A stretch of DNA of 64,000 nucleotides from JAGRMG01 sp047975215 (lineage in GTDB: Bacteria > Pseudomonadota > Alphaproteobacteria > Rhodobacterales > Rhodobacteraceae), in the NCBI GenBank assembly GCA_047975215.1, contig JBKEDD010000045.1:1-64000 (forward strand). The letters are read 5' to 3'. The notes beneath the pieces are model-generated. The model searched no databases. It was not told the origin of the DNA and saw only the letters and a list, made by a program, of their open reading frames with translations. Shown here piece by piece: positions 44,576 through 55,168 of the stretch; within the stretch, counting starts at the first letter, position 1; each line of letters opens with the position of its first letter. Made by a program: the position numbers and the translations under genes.

Positions 44576-45847
44576 TCAGTCGCCCGCCAGCGCGCGCCAG
44601 CCGATATCGCGCCGGAAAAACCCCTGCGGCCAGTCGATCGCATCTGCCATGGCATAGGCCCGCGCGCGCGCCTGCGCCAGCGTGTCGCCACGCGCGGTGG
44701 CGTTCAGCACACGCCCGCCCGTCGCCACCACCCTGCCGTCGCGGCGCGCGGTGCCGGCATGAAAACACATCTCGAACGCCGTTTCGGGCAGCCGGTCCAG
44801 CCCGCCGATCACGCTGCCCGTCTCGTGGGCGCCGGGATAGCCGCGCGCCGCCAGAACCACGGTCATGGCATGGTCGTCGGCCCAGTTGACGCGCGCACCG
44901 GCCAGCCGCCCCTCGGCCGCCGCATGCATCAGGTCCAGCGCCTGCGCGCCCAGCCGCATCATGAGCACCTGGCATTCGGGATCGCCGAAGCGCACATTGT
45001 ATTCCACCAGCCGCGGCTGCCCGTCGCGGATCATCAGCCCGGCATAAAGCACCCCCTGGTAGGGCATTCCGCGCCGCGCCATCTCGGCGACGGTCGGGCG
45101 TACGATCCGGTCCATGGCGCGGGCCTCGATCTCGGCGCTCAGCACCGGCGCCGGCGAATAGGCGCCCATGCCGCCGGTATTGGGGCCGGTATCGCCCTCG
45201 CCCACGCGCTTGTGATCCTGCGCACTGCCGATCGGCAGAACCGTTTCGCCGTCGCACAGCACGAACAGCGACGCCTCCTCGCCTTCCATGAACTCCTCGA
45301 TCACCACCTCGGCCCCGGCGGCACCAAAGCTGCCGGCGAACATGTCGTCGATGGCGGCCAGCGCCTGCGCCTCGGTCTCGGCCACGATCACACCCTTGCC
45401 GGCCGCCAGCCCGTCGGCCTTGACCACGATCGGCGCACCCTTGGCCAGGACGTAGTCGCGCGCTGCCTGCCGGTCGCCGAAATGGGCATAGGCGGCCGTC
45501 GGCACGCCGGCCGCGTCGCAAATCTCCTTGGCAAACCGCTTTGACGCCTCCAGCCGCGCCGCCGCGGCAGAGGGCCCGAACACCGCGATACCGCTGTCGC
45601 GCAGCCGGTCGGCCACGCCCGCCGCCAGCGGCGCCTCGGGCCCCACGATCACGAGATCCACGGAATTCTGCTGTGCAAACTCGGCCACCGCGCCACCGTC
45701 GAGAATATCCAGCGCCGCGCATTCCGCGATCTGCGAGATCCCGGCATTTCCGGGGCTGACGATCAGCTTGTCGCATTTGGGGTTCTGCATCACCGCCCAG
45801 GAAAGGCTGTGTTCGCGGCCACCGCCGCCCAGGATCAGAATGTTCAT
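44576..45847 (-). CDS. purD: phosphoribosylamine-glycine ligase
   Basis: PurD is the ATP-grasp enzyme making GAR from phosphoribosylamine and glycine in purine synthesis. The 423-residue protein starts MNILILGGGGREHSLSWA, with IVVKADGLAAGKGVIVAE, EEASLFVLCDGE, DHKRVGEGDTGPNTGGMGAYSP and NVRFGDPECQVLMMRL as PurD motifs. It is preceded by a candidate promoter (45875-45903) and an AGGGGG Shine-Dalgarno. It is divergent from xseA. Confidence 0.96.
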   Translation of the reverse strand: MNILILGGGGREHSLSWAVMQNPKCDKLIVSPGNAGISQIAECAALDILDGGAVAEFAQQNSVDLVIVGPEAPLAAGVADRLRDSGIAVFGPSAAAARLEASKRFAKEICDAAGVPTAAYAHFGDRQAARDYVLAKGAPIVVKADGLAAGKGVIVAETEAQALAAIDDMFAGSFGAAGAEVVIEEFMEGEEASLFVLCDGETVLPIGSAQDHKRVGEGDTGPNTGGMGAYSPAPVLSAEIEARAMDRIVRPTVAEMARRGMPYQGVLYAGLMIRDGQPRLVEYNVRFGDPECQVLMMRLGAQALDLMHAAAEGRLAGARVNWADDHAMTVVLAARGYPGAHETGSVIGGLDRLPETAFEMCFHAGTARRDGRVVATGGRVLNATARGDTLAQARARAYAMADAIDWPQGFFRRDIGWRALAGD

Positions 45848-46229
45848 AACGCCCCCTGCCGAAAATCGCCATCTGCATAGGGGTGGCGGCGACTGTTGGC
45901 AAGCGCGTGCGGCAGGCGGTCAGCCCGGCCCGCCGGGCGGAATGAACGCCCCAATTCCGGCAACCGGCGGCACTGGGCAATCCGAACCGGCCAGATCGCT
46001 CATCGCCCGGCACGCAGCGGATACGACGGCGCGCGCGATTGCGCCGCAAGGGGCCGCATCGGGGGGCCGGTCGGGCAAGGACCGTGGCCACCCGCTGCCT
46101 GCCGGCCGGTCGCGCGCCGATCCGGGCGGAAACGACTCGAGTGCGCTGATCAAGGAATTTTCCGAAGCGGGCACAACAATCGTACCGCCCGACCTTTTCC
46201 CGGCGCCGGATATGGGGCAATCATGCATC
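45848..46229. other. divergent intergenic region purD/xseA
   Basis: This 382-base stretch separates the divergent purD and xseA genes. It contains the purD promoter candidate. An open frame runs into xseA from upstream but shows no family similarity. Otherwise I see nothing. Confidence 0.5.
45875..45903 (-). promoter_or_regulatory. candidate purD promoter
   Basis: On the minus strand, TTGCCA (45903-45898) and TATGCA (45880-45875) are separated by 17 bases, giving a start point about 20 bases before the purD ATG. Confidence 0.5.
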
Positions 46230-47708
46230 ATGTCCGACCTCATCGACGATCCCCTCCCGGGCCGCAACCTGCCCGAATACACCGTCTCGGAAATCTCCGG
46301 CGAGGTGAAGCGCGCCCTGGAAACGGGTTTCGGCCGCATCCGGGTACGCGGCGAAGTGGGGCGCGTGTTCAGGGCCCGTTCGGGGCATCTCTACTTCGAC
46401 GTCAAGGACGAAAGCAGCGTACTGGCCTGCACCACCTGGAAGGGCCAGGTCCCGGGGCTGTCGGTCATCCCCGAGGAAGGGCTGGAAGTGGTTGTCACGG
46501 GCCGCATGACCGCCTTCGGCGGACAGTCGAAATACAACCTCAACGTCGATGACGTGGCCATCGCGGGCCAGGGCGCGCTTATGGCGCTGCTGGAGAAACG
46601 CAAGCAGGCGCTCGCCGCCGAGGGCCTGTTCGACCGGGACCGCAAGAAACCGCTGCCCTTCCTGCCCGACGTCATCGGCGTCGTCACGTCGCCCTCGGGC
46701 GCGGTGATCCGCGACATCCTGCACCGGCTGCGCGACCGGTTCCCGCGAAGGGTACTGATCTGGCCGGTCGCCGTGCAGGGCAAGGACTGTGCGCCGCAGG
46801 TGGCGCGCGCCATCGAGGGCTTCAACGGCCTGCGCCCCGGCGGCGCCCTGCCCCGGCCCGACCTGATCATCGTTGCGCGCGGCGGTGGCTCGATCGAGGA
46901 TCTCTGGGGTTTCAACGAAGAAGCCGTCGCCCGCGCCGCCGCCGCCAGCGCGATCCCGCTGATCTCGGCAGTGGGGCATGAAACCGACACAACGCTGATC
47001 GACTACGCGTCCGACCGGCGCGCGCCCACGCCGACCGCCGCCGCCGAACTGGCTGTACCGGTGCGCCTGGACCTGCTGGCGCGCGTCAACGATCAGGGCG
47101 CCCGCCTGATGCGCGCGGCAACCGGGGGCGTGAGCCGCCGCCGTCAGCGCCTGGCCGACCTGTCGCGCGCCCTGCCCCGCCACGGCACCCTTCTGGACGG
47201 CCCGCGCCAGCGGTTCGACATCGCCGCCGAACGTCTGCCGGCGGCGCTGATACACGGGATACAGCACCGACGCATCGGCCTCTCGCATGTCTCGGGCAGC
47301 CTGCGCCCCTCGTTGCTGCGGCGGATGCTGCTCGCCCGGCACGACAGCCTGTCCCAGCGCGCCGACCGGTTGCAGCCGCGCCTCCTGACACGCGACATCG
47401 GCCGGAAACAGGCCGCGCTTGCGGCGCTGGTGCAGCGGCTGGCGGGCACCGGGCGCGCCCACACCCGACGCCTGCGCGCCAGTATCGAGGCCATCGACCG
47501 GCTGCACGAGACGCTTGGCTACCGGGCGACACTGGCGCGCGGCTATGCGGTCGTCCACGGGGCGGGCGGCATCGTCACCAGCCGCACCGCGGCGGCCCGC
47601 TCCGGCACGCTGGAAATCGAATTTTCCGACGGGCGTATGGCCGTGGGGCGCAAACCGCCACGCAAGCCCGGCCAGCCGGACGAACCCGACCAGGGCTCGC
47701 TGTTCTGA
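46230..47708 (+). CDS. xseA: exodeoxyribonuclease VII large subunit
   Basis: XseA is the large subunit of the single-strand-specific exonuclease. The 492-residue protein has an N-terminal OB fold (YTVSEISGEVKRALETGFGRIRVRGEV, GHLYFDVKDESSVL) and the catalytic domain with IGVVTSPSGAVIRDI, IIVARGGGSIEDLWGFNEEAVARA and ISAVGHETDTTLIDYASDRRAPTPTAAAE. The C-terminal coiled-coil and the tail GRMAVG follow. I chose ATG 46230 (MSDLIDDPLPGRNLPEYTV); an upstream open frame is not supported. Confidence 0.95.
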   Translation: MSDLIDDPLPGRNLPEYTVSEISGEVKRALETGFGRIRVRGEVGRVFRARSGHLYFDVKDESSVLACTTWKGQVPGLSVIPEEGLEVVVTGRMTAFGGQSKYNLNVDDVAIAGQGALMALLEKRKQALAAEGLFDRDRKKPLPFLPDVIGVVTSPSGAVIRDILHRLRDRFPRRVLIWPVAVQGKDCAPQVARAIEGFNGLRPGGALPRPDLIIVARGGGSIEDLWGFNEEAVARAAAASAIPLISAVGHETDTTLIDYASDRRAPTPTAAAELAVPVRLDLLARVNDQGARLMRAATGGVSRRRQRLADLSRALPRHGTLLDGPRQRFDIAAERLPAALIHGIQHRRIGLSHVSGSLRPSLLRRMLLARHDSLSQRADRLQPRLLTRDIGRKQAALAALVQRLAGTGRAHTRRLRASIEAIDRLHETLGYRATLARGYAVVHGAGGIVTSRTAAARSGTLEIEFSDGRMAVGRKPPRKPGQPDEPDQGSLF

Positions 47709-47791
47709 TGCACAGGCCGCCGCCCCTGCTTCTTTCTGGTTGAAAATACTCAAAAAATACCACGTCCGCACGCGGGCGCGCCGCCCCCGGA

Positions 47792-48187
47792 TCAGACGCC
47801 GACCTCGGGTCCGAAACAGATCATTTCCTCACCGATATCCTCGGCCTCGTAAAGCTCGGTCGCCGTCGGGTCGTTCTCGAACCGTGCGATCAGACCGCTG
47901 GCCCCTTGCTCAAAGCTCCAGCATTGCGGGTCGGGGCGGTCCTCGTAGACAAAACAGATCTGGCCGTTCTCCTCATACCAGACTCCGTCGCGGCAGCGGC
48001 CGTCCAGAAACGACCAGACCACCCGCCGGCCATCCATGTAGCGCTCGGCACCGTATGGCTGGCCCTCGTATCCGTAAAACAATGTCTTGCCCCGGGTATA
48101 GGCGTCAAACGCCTCGGCCGTCATGCGGGTCTCGGCCGCCTGCAGCGGGGCGGAAAGGCAAGACAGAATCAGCAACAATACCCTCAT
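47792..48187 (-). CDS. secreted protein of unknown function
   Basis: The 131-residue protein starts with a signal peptide (MRVLLLILSCLSAPLQAAE) and continues MTAEAFDAYTRGKTLFYGYEGQPYGAERYMDGRRVVWSF. It has aromatic and acidic residues and three conserved cysteines after the signal peptide, possibly disulfide-bonded. I do not recognise a named domain, though the pattern of YGxE..Y..GRRVxW..xDGxC..G.WY recurs in Rhodobacterales hypothetical proteins. It is convergent to xseA, with the motif CTTCTTTCTGG near 47729-47740 in the gap. Confidence 0.7.
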   Translation of the reverse strand: MRVLLLILSCLSAPLQAAETRMTAEAFDAYTRGKTLFYGYEGQPYGAERYMDGRRVVWSFLDGRCRDGVWYEENGQICFVYEDRPDPQCWSFEQGASGLIARFENDPTATELYEAEDIGEEMICFGPEVGV

Positions 48188-48344
48188 GCCACAACACTGC
48201 CAGATCGCCCGGGCGGGCGCCACCGCAGCGCCGGATCGTGGGCAGGCGATACCCTGGCGCGGCCGGTACCGGCGCGGCGCGCAACACTGCCAAACCCGCG
48301 CTTGCGCAACGTCAGCTTTGACGCCATCCATTCGCGTCGCCACC

Positions 48345-49022
48345 ATGGCGCGAAGCGAGACCAAGCCAATGCCCGACCCGACGATCCAGACCCTTTGCAC
48401 ACTGCTTGCCGGGCTTTGCGCGCTGGCCTACCTGCCGCTGACCGGCCGGGCGCCGGGCCTTGTGCGCTCGCTCGTCAAGACCGCATCGGTGGCGCTGCTG
48501 GCCGCGCTGGCGGCGCAGGCGCCGCCCCTTCTGGCATACGCGCTGGCGCTGTGCGCCCTGGGCGACTGGCTGCTGTCGCGCCCGGGCGACAGGGCCTTTG
48601 CAGCCGGCATCTGCGCCTTCGCTGCCGGGCATCTCGCCTATGCCGCCCTGTTCCTGACGCATCCGGGTGCGGACCCGCTGCGCCTGATGCAACCGCCGCA
48701 GGCATGGATCGTCGCGGCGCTCGCGGGGCTTGGCATCCTCGTGGCCGCGGCGCTGGCGCCCAGGGCGGGTGCGCTGCGCGGCCCGGTTCTGGCCTATGTG
48801 CCGGTCATTCTGGGCATGGGAATAGCGGCACTGGCCCTGCCTGCCGCCGGGCCGCTGGCGCTGACCCTGCCCGCCGCGCTGGCATTCATCGCATCCGATC
48901 TGGTCCTGGCCATCGAAAAATTCATGCTGCCCCTCGCCCACCCGGCGCGCCGCATCGCGCCATACGCGGTCTGGCCACTCTACTGGGGCGCGCAGGCCGG
49001 ATTCCTGGCGGCGTTCACCTGA
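48345..49022 (+). CDS. lysoplasmalogenase (YhhN family)
   Basis: The 225-residue membrane protein has about seven to eight hydrophobic segments and matches the YhhN/TMEM86 family (LAYALALCALGDWLLSRPGD, FAAGICAFAAGHLAYAALF, ASDLVLAIEKFML with the conserved acidic residue), which hydrolyses the vinyl-ether bond of lysoplasmalogens in known members. In bacteria its substrate is uncertain. The start at 48345 is uncertain too: the second methionine at 48369 is possible. It is divergent from the 131-residue secreted protein and its end lies six bases from the convergent kinase-like gene. Confidence 0.8.
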   Translation: MARSETKPMPDPTIQTLCTLLAGLCALAYLPLTGRAPGLVRSLVKTASVALLAALAAQAPPLLAYALALCALGDWLLSRPGDRAFAAGICAFAAGHLAYAALFLTHPGADPLRLMQPPQAWIVAALAGLGILVAAALAPRAGALRGPVLAYVPVILGMGIAALALPAAGPLALTLPAALAFIASDLVLAIEKFMLPLAHPARRIAPYAVWPLYWGAQAGFLAAFT

Positions 49023-49028
49023 CCCGGC

Positions 49029-49772
49029 TCAGCCGTCGCGAAAAAGTGCCAGGGTGCGCGGTATGGCCTTGAACTCCCGGGCGCGGCCGGCGCCGCTGAA
49101 GCGGCGCACCGGCCATGTCAGCCAGCCGGCCCAGGCCATGCGGCGGCACCAGGCACTCGCCAGAGGCCGGATGCCGGGAGGCGCCGTTTCGCCATGTCCG
49201 GCCAACGCGTCGTGCACTTCCGGGGCGTCGTCGGGCGCATTGACCAGCACGTTGAAGACGAACACCACCAGATCGCGGGCATGGCCCTCGGGCGTGTTCA
49301 GACGTGGCCGGAAATTCTCGAAATCGACAAGCGTGACGCGGCCCTCATGCAGGCACATGTCCTTGGGGCTGGGCCGGCCATGGCTGAACCCCAGGGCGTG
49401 CAGGCGGCCCAGCGTTCGCCCCGCCTCGCGCAGCGCCGCCGCGCGCCCGGCCGGATCGCCGCCGCCACGCTGGATCATCGCCACGCTGCGCCCGCAATCG
49501 GGGGTGACGAAAAACCCCGGCCCCTCGGCACAGACCGGCGGCACCGGCGCCCCGGCGGCATGCAGCACATGCAGCGCCCGGCGCTCGGCCCCGAGTGCGC
49601 GGCGGGGGTCGCCCTTCTGCACCCGCATGCGCAGGCCGGGCCTCTCCACCCTCTTGACCCAGAACACCCGCCCGGCCAGTTCCAGACGTTCGATGCGCGG
49701 CGTATCCGCCCCCCCGGCTTGCGCCTGCTCGGTCAGGCCGGCAATCAGTTCGGGCGGACAATCAGCGGTCAT
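49029..49772 (-). CDS. protein-kinase-like / YrbL-like protein
   Basis: The 247-residue protein has the shape of a small RIO/LPS-core-kinase-like enzyme. A beta-strand with a lysine (GRVFWVKRVERPGLRMRVQKGD), a catalytic-loop-like HGRPSPKDMCL (His, Asp) and a DFG-like VDFENF are present in order. It lacks the canonical glycine-rich loop. Substrate could be protein or lipid-sugar (Kdo kinase / YrbL-type). The start at 49772 follows MTADCPPEL; a longer in-frame reading to 49862 is weaker. It precedes ftsY divergently. Confidence 0.65.
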   Translation of the reverse strand: MTADCPPELIAGLTEQAQAGGADTPRIERLELAGRVFWVKRVERPGLRMRVQKGDPRRALGAERRALHVLHAAGAPVPPVCAEGPGFFVTPDCGRSVAMIQRGGGDPAGRAAALREAGRTLGRLHALGFSHGRPSPKDMCLHEGRVTLVDFENFRPRLNTPEGHARDLVVFVFNVLVNAPDDAPEVHDALAGHGETAPPGIRPLASAWCRRMAWAGWLTWPVRRFSGAGRAREFKAIPRTLALFRDG

Positions 49773-49898
49773 GCGCGCGACCCTAGCCGCAGCCGATAGC
49801 CGGGGCAACAACGGCCGGGAATCGCGCGTGGCGATGCCGCCCGCCCTTCCATCCGCCGCCATGCTGAACTAGGTGAATGGAAAGCAGCGGAGGCGCAG

Positions 49899-51080
49899 AT
49901 GGCGTTTTTCACGAAACTCAGGGACCGGCTGTTCAAGTCCTCCTCGAAACTCGAACAGGGGCTTGACGCGATCGTCGGCGATGAAAGCGCCCAGGAGCCC
50001 GACCCGGCCCCCTCCGATCCGGCGATACCCGAACCGCAACCCGGCCCCGGGCCCGAACCGGAGCCCGTGCCCCCCGCACCGCCGCCCGAGGAACCGCCCC
50101 TGCCCCCGGAACCCGGCCCGGCCCCGGCCGATCCGCGGCCCGGCCCCGCGCCGCTGGAAGAACCGGTTCAGCCGCCACCGCCACAAGGGGCGGGCAGCGG
50201 CTTGCTGGGCCGCATTCTGGGCCGGCACGAGGCCCGCCCGGTGCTGCGCCGCACGCTCGACGACGACATGCTGGAACAGCTCGAGGAACTGCTGATTTCA
50301 GCCGACATGGGGGTCGACACGGCGCTGCGAGTGACCGCCAACATGGCCGAAGGCCGCTACGGAAAGAAGCTTTCCAGCGACGAGATCAAGCATCTGCTCG
50401 CGGCCGAGATCGCCCGCATCATGGAACCGGTGGCCCGGCCGCTGCCCATCTACTCCAAAAGGCCGCAGGTCGTGCTGGTGGTCGGCGTCAACGGTTCGGG
50501 CAAGACCACGACCATCGGCAAGCTGGCCAGCCAGTTCAAGGCGGCGGGAAAGTCGGTGGTGATCGCCGCCGCCGACACGTTCCGTGCCGCGGCCGTGGAA
50601 CAGCTTCAGGTCTGGGGCGATCGTGCCGGCGTACCGGTGATGACCGCGGCGCCCGGTTCTGACCCGGCCAGCCTGGCCTTCGACGCGATGACCCGGGCCG
50701 AGGCCGACGGCGCCGATCTGCTGCTGATCGACACCGCCGGACGCTTGCAGAACCGCGCCGATCTTATGGAGGAACTGGCCAAGATCGTGCGCGTGATCCG
50801 CAAGAAGGACCCGAGCGCGCCACACAACACGCTTCTGGTGCTGGATGCCACCACCGGCCAGAACGCGCTTGGCCAGGTCGAGACCTTCCAGAAGATCTCG
50901 GATGTCTCGGGGCTGGTCATGACCAAGCTCGACGGCACCGCCAGAGGCGGCATCCTGGTGGCGCTTGCCGACCGCTTCGGCCTGCCGATCCACGCCATCG
51001 GCGTGGGCGAACAGATCGACGACCTGGCCGCCTTCGACCCCGGCGAATTCGCCGCCGCCCTGACCGGAACAGCCGCCTGA
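49899..51080 (+). CDS. ftsY: signal recognition particle receptor FtsY
   Basis: FtsY is the membrane-associated GTPase receptor for SRP in co-translational targeting. The 393-residue protein has an N-terminal acidic and very Pro/Glu-rich stretch (about 27-95), then the NG domain: G1 GVNGSGKTTTIGKLA, GDTFRAAAVEQLQVW-like sequence (ADTFRAAAVEQL), G3 DTAGRLQNRADLMEEL and G4 TKLDGTARGG. The C-terminal GVGEQIDDLAAFDPGEFAAAL is characteristic. The proline-rich linker is longer than in E. coli-like FtsY N domains but its length varies in the family. It is divergent from the kinase-like gene. Confidence 0.96.
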   Translation: MAFFTKLRDRLFKSSSKLEQGLDAIVGDESAQEPDPAPSDPAIPEPQPGPGPEPEPVPPAPPPEEPPLPPEPGPAPADPRPGPAPLEEPVQPPPPQGAGSGLLGRILGRHEARPVLRRTLDDDMLEQLEELLISADMGVDTALRVTANMAEGRYGKKLSSDEIKHLLAAEIARIMEPVARPLPIYSKRPQVVLVVGVNGSGKTTTIGKLASQFKAAGKSVVIAAADTFRAAAVEQLQVWGDRAGVPVMTAAPGSDPASLAFDAMTRAEADGADLLLIDTAGRLQNRADLMEELAKIVRVIRKKDPSAPHNTLLVLDATTGQNALGQVETFQKISDVSGLVMTKLDGTARGGILVALADRFGLPIHAIGVGEQIDDLAAFDPGEFAAALTGTAA

Positions 51081-51125
51081 CATGGCCGGGCGTTCGCCGG
51101 TCGCCCTTCTTCTGACCAAAAATAT

Positions 51126-51160
51126 CCTCCGGGGGTCCGGGGGTGGAACCCCCCCGGAGG
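51126..51160 (+). terminator. GC hairpin with upstream A/T-rich box after ftsY
   Basis: CCTCCGGGGG (51126-51135) pairs with CCCCCGGAGG (51151-51160) around a 15-base loop, preceded by TTCTGACCAAAAATA. It lies between ftsY and the DMT transporter and closely resembles a repeated intergenic sequence of Rhodobacterales, from memory. It probably ends ftsY transcription, but there is no T-run. Confidence 0.5.
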
Positions 51161-51167
51161 CCGCGGC

Positions 51168-52070
51168 ATGGGCGACTGGCTGACCGCGCTGGAAGGCAGT
51201 GCCGCCGGCCATGCCGCCGCGCTCGGGCTGGCCATGGCCGCTGCCTTCCTGCATGCGGTGTTCGGGGCGCTTCAGAAGGGGCGGCACGACCCCTGGCTCT
51301 CGCGCGGCGCGATCGACGCCTCCTACGGGCTGATGGCGGCCCCCTTCGCGCTGTTCGCGGTGCCCTGGCCCGAGCCGCACATGTGGCCGATCTTCGCCGG
51401 CGCCTGGGCGATCCACGTCATCTACAAGCTTCTCCAGGCCGCCGCCTATACCAGGGGCTCCTACACGGTCGTCTATCCGGTGGTTCGCGGCACCGGGCCG
51501 CTGTTTGCCGTGATCGGCGCCTGGCTGCTGTTCGGAGAACTGTTCACGCCGGTACAATGGCTGGGCGTGGCCATTCTGCTGACCGGCATCTTCGGACTCG
51601 CGGCCTACAATCTGGTATTCCTCGAATCCGCCCGCGAGACATTGCATCTGGCGCTGGGTCTGGCGGTGGTGACGGGTCTGTTCGTTGCGCTTTACACCAC
51701 CTGGGACGCCTACGGCATCCGCGCCACTGCCGATCCGTTCACCTTCCTGGCGTGGTTCTTCATGATCGACGGCCTGGCATTTCCGCCCATCGCCTTTCTG
51801 CGCTGGCGCAACATGGCCGTCCGTCCCGCGCCGGGGCCGCTCGTGCTGCGCGGTGTCATCGGCGGGCTGGTGGCGTTCGGCAGTTTCGGCGCCGTGATGC
51901 TGGCCACCCGGCTGGACAAGGTCGGCCAGGCGGCGGTATTGCGTGAGACCTCAACCGTGTTCGCCGCGCTGATCGGCTGGCTGGTGCTCAAGGAAACCGT
52001 GGGCCCGCGCCGCATCGCCCTCATGGCGCTGATCGCGGCCGGCGCGGTTGTGGTTGAGATGGGCGGCTGA
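51168..52070 (+). CDS. DMT-superfamily (EamA) transporter
   Basis: The 300-residue membrane protein has about ten hydrophobic segments arranged as two EamA repeats. Segments like GSYTVVYPVVRGTGPLFAVIGAWLLFGE and QAAVLRETSTVFAALIGWLVLKETVGPRR are the characteristic repeat ends with Pro-Xaa-xxE. It exports or imports unknown metabolites across the inner membrane. ATG 51168 starts MGDWLTALEGSAAGHAAALG. The last residues (VVEMGG) are ten bases from the yciB start, so the two may be co-transcribed. Confidence 0.85.
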   Translation: MGDWLTALEGSAAGHAAALGLAMAAAFLHAVFGALQKGRHDPWLSRGAIDASYGLMAAPFALFAVPWPEPHMWPIFAGAWAIHVIYKLLQAAAYTRGSYTVVYPVVRGTGPLFAVIGAWLLFGELFTPVQWLGVAILLTGIFGLAAYNLVFLESARETLHLALGLAVVTGLFVALYTTWDAYGIRATADPFTFLAWFFMIDGLAFPPIAFLRWRNMAVRPAPGPLVLRGVIGGLVAFGSFGAVMLATRLDKVGQAAVLRETSTVFAALIGWLVLKETVGPRRIALMALIAAGAVVVEMGG

Positions 52071-52079
52071 AAGGCATAG

Positions 52080-52703
52080 ATGGCAGGTACCATGGCAAAG
52101 CAGAAACCGATCAACCCGATCCTGAAACAGGTGCTGGAACTGGGTCCGCCGCTTGCCTTCTTCGGCATCTACATGCTGATCCGCGACAATACCTATCACT
52201 GGAACGGCACCGACTACTCGGGCTTCATCGTCGCCACGATGGTATTCGTGCCGATCATGCTCGGGGCGATGGCGGTGCTGTGGCGGCTGACCGGCCATAT
52301 CAGCCGGCTTCAGGTCTTCACCGCCTTCATGGTGGTCTTCTTCGGCGGCCTTACGGCGTGGTTCAACGACGAACGCTTCTTCAAGATGAAGACCTCGATC
52401 GTCTATGGCGTGTTCGCCGGCATCCTCGGTATCGGGCTTTTGCAGGGTCGGTCCTATCTGGCCTATGTCATGGCCGAAATGCTGCCGATGCAGGACGCCG
52501 GCTGGATGATCCTGACGCGGCGCCTCTGCCTTGGTTTCGTGGTGCTGGCGGGGGCGAACGAATTCGTCTGGCGCACCATGTCCGACGATGCCTGGGTCAA
52601 GATCGAGACCTTCGGCTTTCCGATCGCGCTGTTCGCCTTCCTGTGGTGGCAGGTGGTTCGGTTGCAGCACTACATGATCGACCCGCCGGGCAAAGACGGC
52701 TGA
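52080..52703 (+). CDS. yciB: inner-membrane septation-associated protein YciB/IspZ
   Basis: The 207-residue protein with about six transmembrane helices matches YciB (IspZ), involved in cell-envelope shape in E. coli. LKQVLELGPPLAFFGIYML and AVLWRLTGHISRLQVFTAFMVVFFGGLTAWFNDERFFKMKTSIVY are the family hallmarks. A C-terminal LRRWFA-like segment is replaced here by HYMIDPPGK. A second ATG at 52092 (MAKQKP) is an alternative start. It lies directly downstream of the EamA transporter. Confidence 0.9.
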   Translation: MAGTMAKQKPINPILKQVLELGPPLAFFGIYMLIRDNTYHWNGTDYSGFIVATMVFVPIMLGAMAVLWRLTGHISRLQVFTAFMVVFFGGLTAWFNDERFFKMKTSIVYGVFAGILGIGLLQGRSYLAYVMAEMLPMQDAGWMILTRRLCLGFVVLAGANEFVWRTMSDDAWVKIETFGFPIALFAFLWWQVVRLQHYMIDPPGKDG

Positions 52704-52786
52704 CGCGGGCACGCCAGCACGCGCAATACCGGTTTTCAAGCCACCGCCTGCGTCCTATGGTTGCCCAAACCAGCGGACCGGCCCCC

Positions 52787-53461
52787 ATGACCAAGACGAC
52801 CCTGCCCGAAACCGGGTTTCTGTCCCAGGCCTCGGACGCGCTGCGGCGCGTGCTCGTCGCTCAGGCGCGTGAAATCGTTCTCGGCGACGGCGAGATCGTG
52901 TTCGAACAGGGCGACATGGGCGATGCGTTGTTCGCCATCCTCGAGGGCAGGCTCGAATTCTCGATCCTGTCGCGCGACGGGCGCAAGCTGGCGCTCGACA
53001 TGATGGGGCCGGGCGCAGTGTTCGGCGAAATCGCCCTGTTCGACCCCGGCCCGCGCACCGCCACCGTGACGGCGGCGGGCGCCGCCCGCATCTGCCGGGT
53101 GCGCAACGCCGACGTTCTGGCGGAAATCCGCAACGACCCGGACCTGTCGGCCGACATGATCCGCCTTGCAGGGCAGCGCATGCGCTGGATGAACCGGCAA
53201 CTGACCGAACAGGTGTTCCTGCCGATGCCGAGCCGCCTGGCGCGCAAGCTCTTGTATCTGACCGCCGACGCGGGCGACCGGCCCGCCGGGCTGAAGCTCT
53301 CGCAGTCCGAGCTGGCCGAATTCGTCGGCGCCACCCGCGAGGCGGTATCGAAAACCCTGGGCACCTGGAAACGCGCCGGGGTTATCTCTGCGTCAAGGGG
53401 CGGCGTGGTGATCCACGACCGCGCCGCCCTGCAGGCTCTGGCCGACCCTGACCTGATCTGA
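52787..53461 (+). CDS. Crp/Fnr family transcriptional regulator
   Basis: The 224-residue protein has an N-terminal cNMP-binding-like domain (GEIVFEQGDMGDALFAILEGRLEF, GPGAVFGEIALFDPGPRTATVTAA) and a C-terminal winged helix (LKLSQSELAEFVGATREAVSKTLGTWKRAGVIS). It lacks the four N-terminal cysteines of FNR, so it probably does not sense oxygen through an iron-sulfur cluster. The effector and targets are unknown. ATG 52787 was used; ATG 52757 is an alternative. It is convergent with degP. Confidence 0.88.
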   Translation: MTKTTLPETGFLSQASDALRRVLVAQAREIVLGDGEIVFEQGDMGDALFAILEGRLEFSILSRDGRKLALDMMGPGAVFGEIALFDPGPRTATVTAAGAARICRVRNADVLAEIRNDPDLSADMIRLAGQRMRWMNRQLTEQVFLPMPSRLARKLLYLTADAGDRPAGLKLSQSELAEFVGATREAVSKTLGTWKRAGVISASRGGVVIHDRAALQALADPDLI

Positions 53462-53536
53462 ACGCGGCGCGAAACAAACGGGCCACGCGCCGCGCGCATG
53501 GCCCATCTGCCGTCTGGCGGTTTCAGGCGCGGCGCG

Positions 53537-55009
<1,473 letters not shown>

Positions 55010-55049
55010 TGGACTTCTCCTTGTCGCGTTTTGCCTTGGGGTCTGTCCA

Positions 55050-55066
55050 GCCCCGGTGGCCGGGGC
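55050..55066. terminator. hairpin in degP leader
   Basis: GCCCCGG (55050-55056) and CCGGGGC (55060-55066) form a seven-base-pair stem with a TGG loop, about 45 bases upstream of degP. It could attenuate read-through from the hflKC operon. Confidence 0.35.
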
Positions 55067-55168
55067 CTTCTGTCACAAAGCTGGGGTCAGCCGCGTGACT
55101 TTTCCAGTCCTGGGGCCAAGTGTTGCATGGTTTGAGCGAGATTTGAAAGACAGGCAGGCCGCGCAGGC

